Part shown: piece after piece, positions 16,183-23,992 of the stretch
Position numbering within the stretch: the first letter of the stretch is position 1
Layout: every line of letters begins with the position of its first letter
Origin: Mycobacterium sp. AZCC_0083
Lineage (GTDB): Bacteria > Actinomycetota > Actinomycetes > Mycobacteriales > Mycobacteriaceae
Direction: 5' to 3'
Assembly: GCF_014202335.1 (NCBI RefSeq)
Contig: NZ_JACHGP010000010.1
Span: 186,001-250,000 of the forward strand
DNA length: 64,000 nucleotides
The notes under the pieces: model-generated
What the model saw: the letters and a program-made list of their open reading frames with translations, nothing else
What the model was told of the DNA's origin: nothing
Database searches by the model: none
Translations under genes and position numbers: made by a program

Positions 16183-19100
16183 GCGGCAGAGACTCCAGCC
16201 GTCTTGGACGGCTTGTCGGACCGCTCGCTCCGCTTCTTGCGCAACGCATTCCACGGCGCGATCGGATTGCCCTGCCAGCGGCTCGACGCGGGCACCTCGT
16301 CCCCGCGCATGACCAACGACGCCGGCCCGACCGTGGCGCCCGCGCCGATTCGCGCGGCGGGCAACGCCACGCAGTGCGGGCCGAGCGTCGCGCCGTCCTC
16401 CAGCACCACCGTGTCCATACGCATGATCCGGTCGTGGAACAGATGGGTCTGCACCACGCAGCCCCGGTTGACGGTGGCGCCCCTGCCGAGGGTGACGAGG
16501 TCGGCCTCTGGCAGCCAATACGTTTCGCACCACACGCCGCGACCGATCTTGGCGCCGAGCGCCCGCAGCCACAGGTTCATCACCGGCGTACCGCTCGCGG
16601 CCCTGGCGAACCACGGCGCGGCGACCGTCTCGACGAACGTGTCGGATACCTCGTTGCGCCACACGAACGACGACCACAGGGGATGCTCGACGGCCCGAAT
16701 GCGGCCGACCCACAGCCACTTCGCCACCACGGCGATGCCGCCTGCCACCGCGCCCGTGACGAGCAGCAGGACCCCGCCCGCCAATGCTGCCCACAGATAA
16801 CCGAATTCGCCCGTCAGGAACTGCAGGGTGCCAAGCACCGCCACACCGATCGCGAACGTGACGATCAACGGCAACAGCCGGCACGTCTCGACCAGACCGC
16901 GCAAGATCTTCAACCGCAGCGACGGGTGGAAGGTGCGCAGCGCGTCGGCTGCCGTCGGCTGGCGGCGCAGCCTGATCGGCGGGCTGCCCAGCCACGACGA
17001 TCCGGCCTTCGCCTTGTGCGGCGTCGCGCTCAGCACGGCCACCAGACCGTCGTCCGGCACGCGCCGACCCGGCTGGGTGATACCGGAGTTGCCGAGGAAC
17101 GCGCGCTTGCCGATGGTGGCCGTGGCGACGTGGATCCAGCCGCCGCCGAGCTCGTAGGACGCCACCATGGTGTCGTCGGCGAGGAAGGCGCCGTCCTCGA
17201 CGACGGTGAACTTCGGGGTCAGCAGAGCCGTCGAGATCTCGGTTCCGCGACCGATTTTCGCGCCGAGCAACCGCAGCCACGCCGGGGTGAGCAGGCTCGC
17301 GTAGATCGGGAACAGGTAGTTGCGGGCGGCGTCCATCAGGCGTTCGGTGGCCCACACCTGCCATCCGACCCGACTGCGCACCGGGTGATATCCCTCGTGC
17401 AGGCCGAGCGAAAGCACCCGCACGCCGATCACCGTCAGCAATGCGTAGACCACCACTGCCGTCAGCGTCGCCGCAGGCGTCCACAGCGCCGCGGGAACCA
17501 GCGCGTCGGACAGCGTTGCGGTGTGGCGCACCGCCCATCCCAGCACCGCGAGGCCAGCGGCCAGCGCCACCAACGGCAGGCTGCCGAGCAACACCGACGT
17601 CACGCCGAACATCGCCACCCACAGCGGGGCGCGGCGCGGCCGCTCGTCTGGCCACGGATGCCGGGCCTTGCCGGACTTCGCGGCGGGCGAGCCCTTCCAG
17701 TACTGGCCGGACTTCACCTTGCCGATTACGGCGGAACCCGGTGCCACGTCGGCGTTCTTGCCAATCACGGCGCCGGGTAGCAGCGTCGTCCGCGCGCCGA
17801 CGGTGGCGTCGGTGCCGACCTCGATGCGGCCGACGTGGAACTGGTCGCCGTCGATCCAGTGCCCGGTCAGGTCGACCTCGGGCTCGATCGAACACCGGTG
17901 CCCGAGCGTCAGCATGCCGGTGACGGGGGGAGACGAGTGCAGGTCGACGCCCTTGCCGACCTTGTTGCCCAATGCCCTGGCGTAGTAGACCAGCCAGGGC
18001 GCGCCTGCCAGGTTCTCGGCGCCGCTGGCCTCGCCGAGTCGTTCGGCGAGCCAGATCCGCAGGTGCACGGGTCCGCCGCGACGATAGGTGCCGGGCTCGA
18101 GCCCGCCGAGCAGCATCCGCGCGGCGAGTACCGCGATGCCCATCCGCCCGACCGGCGTGACGAAGACGACGAAGCCCGCCGCGATCCACCACCAGTTCAC
18201 TGGCACCGCCCACGGCAGCAGGGTCAACGCGGCGGCGACGTTGTTGAGAAGCGCCAGCCACACCACCCACTGCATCCCGGTCAGGGTGGCCAGCGGGAGC
18301 GAGAGAAGCACCTGCGCCAGCTCGGTGAGCCGCGAAACCGGTTTCACCGTTCGGGTTTCGACCCGAGGCGGCGGATCGAGCTCGTCGAGGTAACCGGCCA
18401 ACGACCCGAGCCGAGGATGGTCGTACAGGTCGGCCACCGTCACCTGCGGATGCTTTGCGCGCAGTGCCGCGACCAATTGCGCCGCCGACAACGATCCGCC
18501 GCCGAGGGCGAAGAAGTCGGCCTCGGGCCCGTCGATCGGCGCGGCAAGGACGTCGCGCCACAGCCCGGCCAGCCAGCCCGTCGTGCCGCCGAGGTCGGGG
18601 CCGTCGGATCCGCTGGCGCCGTCGATCGGCCACGGCAGCGCGTTGCGATCGACCTTGCCCGACGTGCGGGTGGGCAGTTCGTCGACGAGGACGAGCCGCG
18701 GCACCAGGGCGGCGGGCAGCGCTTCGCTCAAGGCGGCACGTGCGGCCGCAACGTCGAACTCGGGATCGGCACTGGCGATGTAGCCGACCAGAAGCGGGGT
18801 GCCGCTTGCGGTGCGGCGAACGGCTGCGGCGCCGCCGCTGACGCCAGGCAGATTCACCAGCGCCGAGTCGACCTCGCCGAGCTCGATCCTGCGACCACCG
18901 ACCTTGACCTGGTCGTCGGCGCGCCCCATGAAGTAGAGGCCGTCGGCTTCCAGGCGAACGAGGTCGCCGCTGCGGTAAGCACGTGCCCATTCCAGGGTCG
19001 GCATCGGCGCGTACTTCTCGGCGTCCTTCTCGGGATCCAGGTAGCGCGCAAGGCCGACGCCGCCGATCACCAGTTCGCCGACCTCACCCAGGGCGACCGG

Positions 19101-20102
19101 GTTGCCGTGCTTGTCGACGACGGCAAGGTCCCAGCCGGGCAACGGAAGGCCGATGCTCACCGGGCCCTTGCCGTCGAGCGGAGCCGCACAGGCCACGACC
19201 GTTGCCTCGGTGGGGCCGTAGGTGTTCCAGACCTCGCGTCCGTCCACGGCGAGCCGTTCACCGAGTTCGGGCGGGCACGCCTCGCCGCCGAAGATCAGCA
19301 GGCGCACCGCCTCGAGGGCCTCGGCGGGCCAGAGCGCCGCCAGCGTTGGCACCGTCGACACCGCGGTGATGTCGCGGGATACCAGCCACGGCCCCAGGTC
19401 CATTCCGCTGCGGACCAGCGAGCGGGGCGCGGGCACCAGGCACGCGCCGTTGCGCCAGGCCAGCCACATCTCCTCGCACGACGCGTCGAACGCGACCGAC
19501 AGCCCGGCGAGGACCCGGTCATTGGGTCCAATCGGGTTGTCCTTCAAGAAGATCTGCGCCTCGGCGTCGACGAAGGCCGCGGCGTTGCGGTGGGTGACGG
19601 CGACTCCCTTGGGCGTACCGGTCGAACCCGACGTGAAGATGATCCATGCGTCGTCGCGGGCCAACGGCTTGCCTGCGCGCCATCCACGCGACGAGCCATG
19701 GCCGCGGACCAGGCCCTTCTCGGTGATGACGCCGACGACACCTGCCTCGCCGAACACCAGCGCGGCGCGTTCGTCCGGGTCGTCGGCGTCGACCGGCACG
19801 TAGGCCGCACCGGCGGCCAGCGTCGACAGGATCGCGACGTAGAGCGCGTAACTGCCCGACGGCATGCGGATTCCGATGCGGTCGCCGCGGCCGATCCCAC
19901 GCGCGGCGAGCCATTCGACGCTCTCCTCGATGTCGAGGACCAGCTCGGCGTAGGTGAGCTGAACCTGGCCGTCGTCGATGGCAGGCGAGTCGGGATGACG
20001 TTCGGCGGTCTCGTACAGGATGTCGATCAGGGTCCGCGGCTCGGGAGCGGACGACGACAGCACGTACTGGGCGGGAATGCTGGGTCCAGAAGCGGCTGTC
20101 AC
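16179..20102 (-). CDS. Single-module NRPS with membrane LbetaH C-terminal domain (Pls/PosA type)
   Basis: 1307 residues in three parts. (1) An adenylation domain, about residues 20-500, with IIFTSGSTGTPKGVAVTH, NTYGPTEATV, YRSGDLVRLEADG, RADDQVKVGGRRIELGEVD and PTRTSGKVDRNALP, so all core motifs are present. (2) A peptidyl carrier domain with LGGGSLS near residue 535, the phosphopantetheine serine. (3) A ~700-residue terminal region that alternates hydrophobic helices with three left-handed beta-helix (hexapeptide acyltransferase-like) blocks, as in epsilon-poly-lysine synthetase type enzymes. There is no condensation or thioesterase domain. It should activate one amino acid and join or transfer it at the membrane; amino acid and acceptor are unknown. 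The start is GTG 20102, 12 bases after the dedA-like gene. Confidence 0.9.
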   Translation of the reverse strand: MTAASGPSIPAQYVLSSSAPEPRTLIDILYETAERHPDSPAIDDGQVQLTYAELVLDIEESVEWLAARGIGRGDRIGIRMPSGSYALYVAILSTLAAGAAYVPVDADDPDERAALVFGEAGVVGVITEKGLVRGHGSSRGWRAGKPLARDDAWIIFTSGSTGTPKGVAVTHRNAAAFVDAEAQIFLKDNPIGPNDRVLAGLSVAFDASCEEMWLAWRNGACLVPAPRSLVRSGMDLGPWLVSRDITAVSTVPTLAALWPAEALEAVRLLIFGGEACPPELGERLAVDGREVWNTYGPTEATVVACAAPLDGKGPVSIGLPLPGWDLAVVDKHGNPVALGEVGELVIGGVGLARYLDPEKDAEKYAPMPTLEWARAYRSGDLVRLEADGLYFMGRADDQVKVGGRRIELGEVDSALVNLPGVSGGAAAVRRTASGTPLLVGYIASADPEFDVAAARAALSEALPAALVPRLVLVDELPTRTSGKVDRNALPWPIDGASGSDGPDLGGTTGWLAGLWRDVLAAPIDGPEADFFALGGGSLSAAQLVAALRAKHPQVTVADLYDHPRLGSLAGYLDELDPPPRVETRTVKPVSRLTELAQVLLSLPLATLTGMQWVVWLALLNNVAAALTLLPWAVPVNWWWIAAGFVVFVTPVGRMGIAVLAARMLLGGLEPGTYRRGGPVHLRIWLAERLGEASGAENLAGAPWLVYYARALGNKVGKGVDLHSSPPVTGMLTLGHRCSIEPEVDLTGHWIDGDQFHVGRIEVGTDATVGARTTLLPGAVIGKNADVAPGSAVIGKVKSGQYWKGSPAAKSGKARHPWPDERPRRAPLWVAMFGVTSVLLGSLPLVALAAGLAVLGWAVRHTATLSDALVPAALWTPAATLTAVVVYALLTVIGVRVLSLGLHEGYHPVRSRVGWQVWATERLMDAARNYLFPIYASLLTPAWLRLLGAKIGRGTEISTALLTPKFTVVEDGAFLADDTMVASYELGGGWIHVATATIGKRAFLGNSGITQPGRRVPDDGLVAVLSATPHKAKAGSSWLGSPPIRLRRQPTAADALRTFHPSLRLKILRGLVETCRLLPLIVTFAIGVAVLGTLQFLTGEFGYLWAALAGGVLLLVTGAVAGGIAVVAKWLWVGRIRAVEHPLWSSFVWRNEVSDTFVETVAAPWFARAASGTPVMNLWLRALGAKIGRGVWCETYWLPEADLVTLGRGATVNRGCVVQTHLFHDRIMRMDTVVLEDGATLGPHCVALPAARIGAGATVGPASLVMRGDEVPASSRWQGNPIAPWNALRKKRSERSDKPSKTAGVSAA

Positions 20103-20114
20103 GGTTACAAACTA

Positions 20115-20744
20115 CTAAGCGCCGCGCTCCGCCCTGCCACGCCGCACGCGGATTGTGATGACAATTGCGATGGCGATGATGAGGGCACCGATCCCATACC
20201 ACTTGTACCGTTCGAACGTCGCGTAGATGGTGACCATGTGCGCGCCGGTCAGGAAGCCCAATCCGGCCCACGTACCGACCCAGAGCACTGCGCCAAGGGC
20301 GTTGAATCCGAGGAACTTCAGCCAGTGCATCCCGACGATTCCGGCGATCAGACCGTTGACCTGTCGCAGGCCTTCGATGAACCGGGCGATGGTGACGATC
20401 TTGCCGCCGTGGGCATCGAAGTAGGCCTCGGCCTTGTCGAGCCGCGCCGGGGTGAGGAACACGAAGCGGCCCCATCGTTCGGCAAGTGGGCGCCCGCCGA
20501 GCCGGCCCACCGCGTAGCCGATGTTGTCTCCGATGATGGCGCCGAGCACCGCGACGAGGATCACCACGGCGATGTTCATGTGGCCTGCACCTGCGAAGAT
20601 GGCCGCCGAGATCAGTAGGACCTCGCCGGGCACTGGCACCCCGAAGTCCTCCAGCAGGACGAATCCGCCGACCGCGAGGTAGCCGTAGTGCTCGAGGATC
20701 GGCTGGACGTCACCGAAGACGCCGGGCAGCTGGGTGTCGGTCAT
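20115..20744 (-). CDS. DedA family membrane protein
   Basis: 209 residues with the DedA/VTT signature: LLEDFGVPVPGEVLLISAA near the N-terminus, GAIIGDNIGYAVGRLGG, and the conserved GRFVFLTP...KAEAYFDAHGG segment leading to ARFIEGLRQVNGLIAG, the re-entrant arginine-containing motif. DedA proteins are linked to undecaprenyl-phosphate or phospholipid flipping and membrane homeostasis. It is the first gene of the leftward operon that continues into the NRPS, peptidase, flippase and glycosyltransferase genes, and a role in recycling a lipid carrier there is an attractive inference. ATG 20744 is 64 bases from the divergent small gene at 20809. Confidence 0.9.
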   Translation of the reverse strand: MTDTQLPGVFGDVQPILEHYGYLAVGGFVLLEDFGVPVPGEVLLISAAIFAGAGHMNIAVVILVAVLGAIIGDNIGYAVGRLGGRPLAERWGRFVFLTPARLDKAEAYFDAHGGKIVTIARFIEGLRQVNGLIAGIVGMHWLKFLGFNALGAVLWVGTWAGLGFLTGAHMVTIYATFERYKWYGIGALIIAIAIVITIRVRRGRAERGA

Positions 20745-20808
20745 TCCGCAGAATTCTCGCTGATCGCAACCCTCGGCGGAACCGGCACCGGCGCCTACCC
20801 TGGCCGAC

Positions 20809-21195
20809 GTGCGGCTATTCGTGGCAGACGAGACGGGCGGCGACCTCACCGAGTTGACGTCGGGTGGTGGGCCCGTGGTGCGGTTCACCGCGCCCGACCT
20901 GCAGCGCGCCCAGCGCAGTGCGGCACGTCTGCGCGCAGGCGGCGGTGACGTGGCGGTCATCCTCGACCTCGCCGTTGCGGTGCCTGGGGATTTCCGCGCG
21001 GTCGGCGACGACGGGACGGTCCGCTACGCGGGCACGGTCGACGGTCTGACCGGGCTGATCGCCGACATCGATTCGGCCGACGTCGCCGACGGCGTCGCGT
21101 TGATCCCGGCGGCCGGTCTGCCCCGCCAAGACCTGCGTCGGCTGGGGCACGACGTGCTCGGCAGGCTGGCCATGCGCGGGCGGGCCAGCGCCTGA
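20809..21195 (+). CDS. Conserved hypothetical protein
   Basis: 128 residues beginning VRLFVADETGGDLTEL. I do not recognise a catalytic family. The sequence suggests a small alpha/beta domain: AQRSAARLRAGGGDVAVILDLAVAV, then a beta-rich middle and a basic C-terminal helix (RRLGHDVLGRLAMRGRA). The text pattern (AVILDLAV, DGLTGLIADI) resembles a degenerate nucleotide- or flavin-binding luciferase-like fold, but the protein is too short to say. It is divergent from the dedA-like gene and ends just before the 33-bp tandem repeats. GTG 20809 is the only reasonable start. Confidence 0.65.
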   Translation: MRLFVADETGGDLTELTSGGGPVVRFTAPDLQRAQRSAARLRAGGGDVAVILDLAVAVPGDFRAVGDDGTVRYAGTVDGLTGLIADIDSADVADGVALIPAAGLPRQDLRRLGHDVLGRLAMRGRASA

Positions 21196-21210
21196 CTGGG
21201 TACACCCCCC

Positions 21211-21327
21211 GTCGCTTCGCTCGCCCCTACGCACACGCCCCGGGTCGCTTCGCTCGCCCCTACGCACACGCCCCGGGTCGCTTCGCTCGCCCCTACGCAC
21301 ACGCCCCGGGTCGCTTCGCTCGCCCCC
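21211..21327. repeat. 33-bp tandem repeat array (three full copies plus a partial)
   Basis: The unit GTCGCTTCGCTCGCCCCTAC followed by GCACACGCCCCGG starts at 21211, 21244 and 21277, with an 18-base partial copy at 21310. Copies are virtually identical. They fill the gap between a small hypothetical gene and the glucarate operon promoter region. There are no unique spacers, so this is not a CRISPR. The core GTCGCTTCGCTC also occurs once at about 8917 inside the Rv3635-type gene. Confidence 0.9.
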
Positions 21328-21329
21328 AA

Positions 21330-21350
21330 CTGATCCAACTACTGGATTAG
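21330..21350. promoter_or_regulatory. Candidate operator upstream of glucarate operon
   Basis: A near-perfect 21-base palindrome, CTGATCCA (21330-21337), spacer ACTAC, TGGATTAG (21343-21350), with one mismatch between the arms. It ends 54 bases before the GTG of the semialdehyde dehydrogenase gene, where a regulator of the sugar-acid genes could bind. Which regulator (the LysR at 25327 or the IclR at 34505) is not known. Confidence 0.4.
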
Positions 21351-21404
21351 TCGACGCCAAATCGGTCTTGGACATGAATCGGTTGGGGCCATAGCGTTGG
21401 TCGC

Positions 21405-23003
21405 GTGACCGCAACGATCGCCGACCCCACGCAACTGACCGGACAGATGATCATCGCCGGGGCGCTCGTCACCGGAACCGGTGAGGAGATCCGCGGATTC
21501 GACCCCGCCAAGGGCGCCGCCATCGAACCCGGCTACCGCTATGGCGACGCCAGTCACGTCGCCGCGGCGTGCGCGGCCGCTGCGGAGGCGTTCGGGGTCT
21601 ACCGGGCGACCACGTCCGAACGGCGCGCGCAGTTCCTCGAGGGCATTGCGGACAACCTCGACGCCATCAAGGCTGCCCTCGTCGCGCGTGCCGTTACCGA
21701 GTCCGGCCTTCCCGAGGGCCGCATCGCAGGCGAAGTCGGACGTACCACTGGACAACTTCGCCTGTTCGCGGCCGTCGTGCGGGAGGGCAGCTGGACCGGC
21801 GCCCGCATCGACCCCGCCCTGCCCGACCGAACCCCGTTGCCGCGCCCGGACATCCGCCAGCGCGCCGTCGCACTGGGCCCGGTAGCCGTATTCGGCGCGA
21901 GCAACTTCCCGCTGGCCTTCTCGGTGGCAGGCGGCGACACCGCGTCGGCGTTGGCGGCAGGCTGCCCCGTGGTGGTCAAGGCGCACGACGCACATCCCGG
22001 CACCTCGGAGCTCGTCGCCCGCGCCATCACCGACGCCGTGGCCGCCGCGGGTCTGCCCAAGGGCACGTTCTCGCTGCTGTTCGGAACGGGGCCAGGGCTC
22101 GGCGCCGCACTGGTCACCGATCCGCGGATCAAGGCCGTCGGCTTCACCGGATCCCGTTCCGGCGGAACGGCTCTGGTCGCCGCGGCCGCCGCACGGCCCG
22201 AGCCGATCCCGGTCTACGCCGAGATGAGCTCGATCAACCCCGTGTTCCTGCTCGACGGCGCCCTTTCGGCCCGTGGTGCCGACCTCGGCCGCGCGTTCGT
22301 CGCCTCCCTGACCATGGGATCGGGCCAGTTCTGCACCAATCCCGGCCTGGTGATCGCCGTCGACGGCCCCGGCCTCGACGACTTCATCGCCTCGGCACGG
22401 GACGCGCTGACACAGGCCGCGGCCACCCCGATGCTCACGCCCACGATCGCCGCGAACTACGCCAACGGCGTGGATACGCTCAGCGCCAAGGCCGATCTCG
22501 TTGCCCGCGGCGCCGCCGCCGACAGCCCGACCGCCTGTCAGGCCGCCCTGTTCGCCACGGACGCCGCGAACTTCCAAGACTCCGAGGTGCTGCAGGCCGA
22601 GGTGTTCGGCGCCTCGAGCATGGTGGTCCGCTGTGCCGATGCTGCCGAGATGAGTTCGGTGGCAGCGGGTCTCGAGGGGCAGCTGACCGCGACCGTGCAC
22701 GCCGACGAGTCCGATCACGACGAGGCCGCCAGATTGCTGCCGACGTTGGAGACCAAGGCAGGGCGAATCTTGTTCAACGGCTGGCCGACCGGCGTCGAGG
22801 TCGGCTACGCCATGGTGCACGGCGGACCGTACCCCGCGACGTCGGACTCCCGCACCACCTCGGTCGGCGCCCGCGCGATCGAACGATTCCTGCGACCGGT
22901 CTGCTATCAGGACGTGCCGAAGTCATTGCTGCCCAGCGTGATTGCCGACGGCAATCCGGACGGCCTCCTGCGGCGCATCGACGGCCGCCTCGTTCAAGAC
23001 TGA
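21405..23003 (+). CDS. 2,5-dioxopentanoate (2-oxoglutarate semialdehyde) dehydrogenase
   Basis: NADP-type aldehyde dehydrogenase of 532 residues. The Rossmann region GPVAVFGASNFPLAFSVAGG, VVVKAHDAHPGT and GFTGSRSGG are typical of the KGSADH branch. The general base is Glu273 (YAEMSSINP) and the nucleophile Cys310 (GQFCTNPG). It oxidises 2,5-dioxopentanoate to 2-oxoglutarate, the final step of the oxidative D-glucarate (or pentose) route. The two preceding enzymes of that route follow immediately: the decarboxylating dehydratase 28 bases downstream and glucarate dehydratase after it. The GTG start at 21405 is downstream of the tandem repeats and candidate operator. Confidence 0.92.
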   Translation: MTATIADPTQLTGQMIIAGALVTGTGEEIRGFDPAKGAAIEPGYRYGDASHVAAACAAAAEAFGVYRATTSERRAQFLEGIADNLDAIKAALVARAVTESGLPEGRIAGEVGRTTGQLRLFAAVVREGSWTGARIDPALPDRTPLPRPDIRQRAVALGPVAVFGASNFPLAFSVAGGDTASALAAGCPVVVKAHDAHPGTSELVARAITDAVAAAGLPKGTFSLLFGTGPGLGAALVTDPRIKAVGFTGSRSGGTALVAAAAARPEPIPVYAEMSSINPVFLLDGALSARGADLGRAFVASLTMGSGQFCTNPGLVIAVDGPGLDDFIASARDALTQAAATPMLTPTIAANYANGVDTLSAKADLVARGAAADSPTACQAALFATDAANFQDSEVLQAEVFGASSMVVRCADAAEMSSVAAGLEGQLTATVHADESDHDEAARLLPTLETKAGRILFNGWPTGVEVGYAMVHGGPYPATSDSRTTSVGARAIERFLRPVCYQDVPKSLLPSVIADGNPDGLLRRIDGRLVQD

Positions 23004-23031
23004 CCGAACCACCCAGCTAGGAGATTCCGAC

Positions 23032-23961
23032 ATGCTTGACGGCGTACTTTTCTTTCCCGTCACACCCTTCACCGAATCCGGTGAGGTCGATCTGCGAAAG
23101 CTCGCCGAGCACGTCGCCACGGGTGTCGATGCAGGCCCCGGCGGCGTCTTCATCGCCTGCGGCACAGGCGAATTCCACGCGCTGGAGACCGGCGAGTTCG
23201 CAGGCATCGTGCGCACCGCAGTCGAGGCGACCGCCGGACGGGTGCCGGTCTACGCCGGTGCAGGCGGATCCGTCGCCCAGGCCAAGCTCTTCGCAAGGGC
23301 GGCCGCCGAGGCCGGTGCCGACGGGCTGCTGTTGCTGCCGCCGTACCTGGTGCAGATGCCGCAGGACGGATTGGTCGCCTACACTCGCGAGGTAGCCGCG
23401 GCCACCGACCTGCCGCTGATCGTCTACAACCGCGGAAACGCCCGCTACAACGAGGCTTCCGCCGTCGAGGTCGCCCGTCTGCCCAACGTCGTCGGGTTCA
23501 AGGACGGCACCGGCGACGTCGACCTGGTGGCGCGCATCGTCCGCGCGGTCACCGACGCGCTGGCGCAGGACGGCAAGCCGTTCCAGTTCTTCAACGGCCT
23601 ACCCACCGCGGAGGTTTCGCAACAGGCCTACCGCGCCATCGGCGTCACCCTGTACTCGTCGGCCACGTTCGCGTTCGCCCCCGAACTGGCGCTTGCGTTC
23701 TATCAGGCGCTGGAGCGCGGGGACGACGATCTCGTCGCCGCACTGCTGCGCGAGTTCTTCCACCCGCTGGTCCGGTTGCGGGACACCGTGCCCGGCTACG
23801 CGGTGTCCCTCATCAAGGCGGGCGTCACCATGGAAGGCCTCGACGCAGGCCCGGTGCGGGCGCCGCTGACCATGCCGTCGCCGGAGGCCCTCGCCGAGCT
23901 CGGCCGGATCATCGAGGCAGGCCGCGCCGTGATCGCCGACGAACTAGCCGCCGCGCGGTGA
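23032..23961 (+). CDS. 5-dehydro-4-deoxyglucarate dehydratase (decarboxylating)
   Basis: 309 residues of the DHDPS/NAL class I aldolase superfamily. LFFPVTPFTESGEVDLRKL is the family N-terminus, GTGEFHAL the substrate carboxylate motif, and the Schiff-base lysine is Lys157 in VVGFKDGTGDVDL; VYNRGN replaces the YNxP motif of classic DHDPS, as usual for KDGDH. It converts 5-dehydro-4-deoxy-D-glucarate to 2,5-dioxopentanoate plus CO2 and water. AGGAG lies 8 bases before ATG 23032. Its position between the semialdehyde dehydrogenase and glucarate dehydratase genes confirms the assignment. Confidence 0.93.
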   Translation: MLDGVLFFPVTPFTESGEVDLRKLAEHVATGVDAGPGGVFIACGTGEFHALETGEFAGIVRTAVEATAGRVPVYAGAGGSVAQAKLFARAAAEAGADGLLLLPPYLVQMPQDGLVAYTREVAAATDLPLIVYNRGNARYNEASAVEVARLPNVVGFKDGTGDVDLVARIVRAVTDALAQDGKPFQFFNGLPTAEVSQQAYRAIGVTLYSSATFAFAPELALAFYQALERGDDDLVAALLREFFHPLVRLRDTVPGYAVSLIKAGVTMEGLDAGPVRAPLTMPSPEALAELGRIIEAGRAVIADELAAAR

Positions 23962-23992
23962 TGAGCGCTTGCGCGAAGAACAGAGGACGCTG

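Noticed and set aside
16183..18990. Apparent 1380-residue fusion of the M1 peptidase with upstream sequence
   Set aside because: The upstream 936 codons are an out-of-frame reading of the NRPS gene. The GTGA overlap at 16179-16182 marks the true peptidase start.
21211..21327. CRISPR array
   Set aside because: The 33-bp units are directly adjacent without unique spacers, and no cas genes are present.
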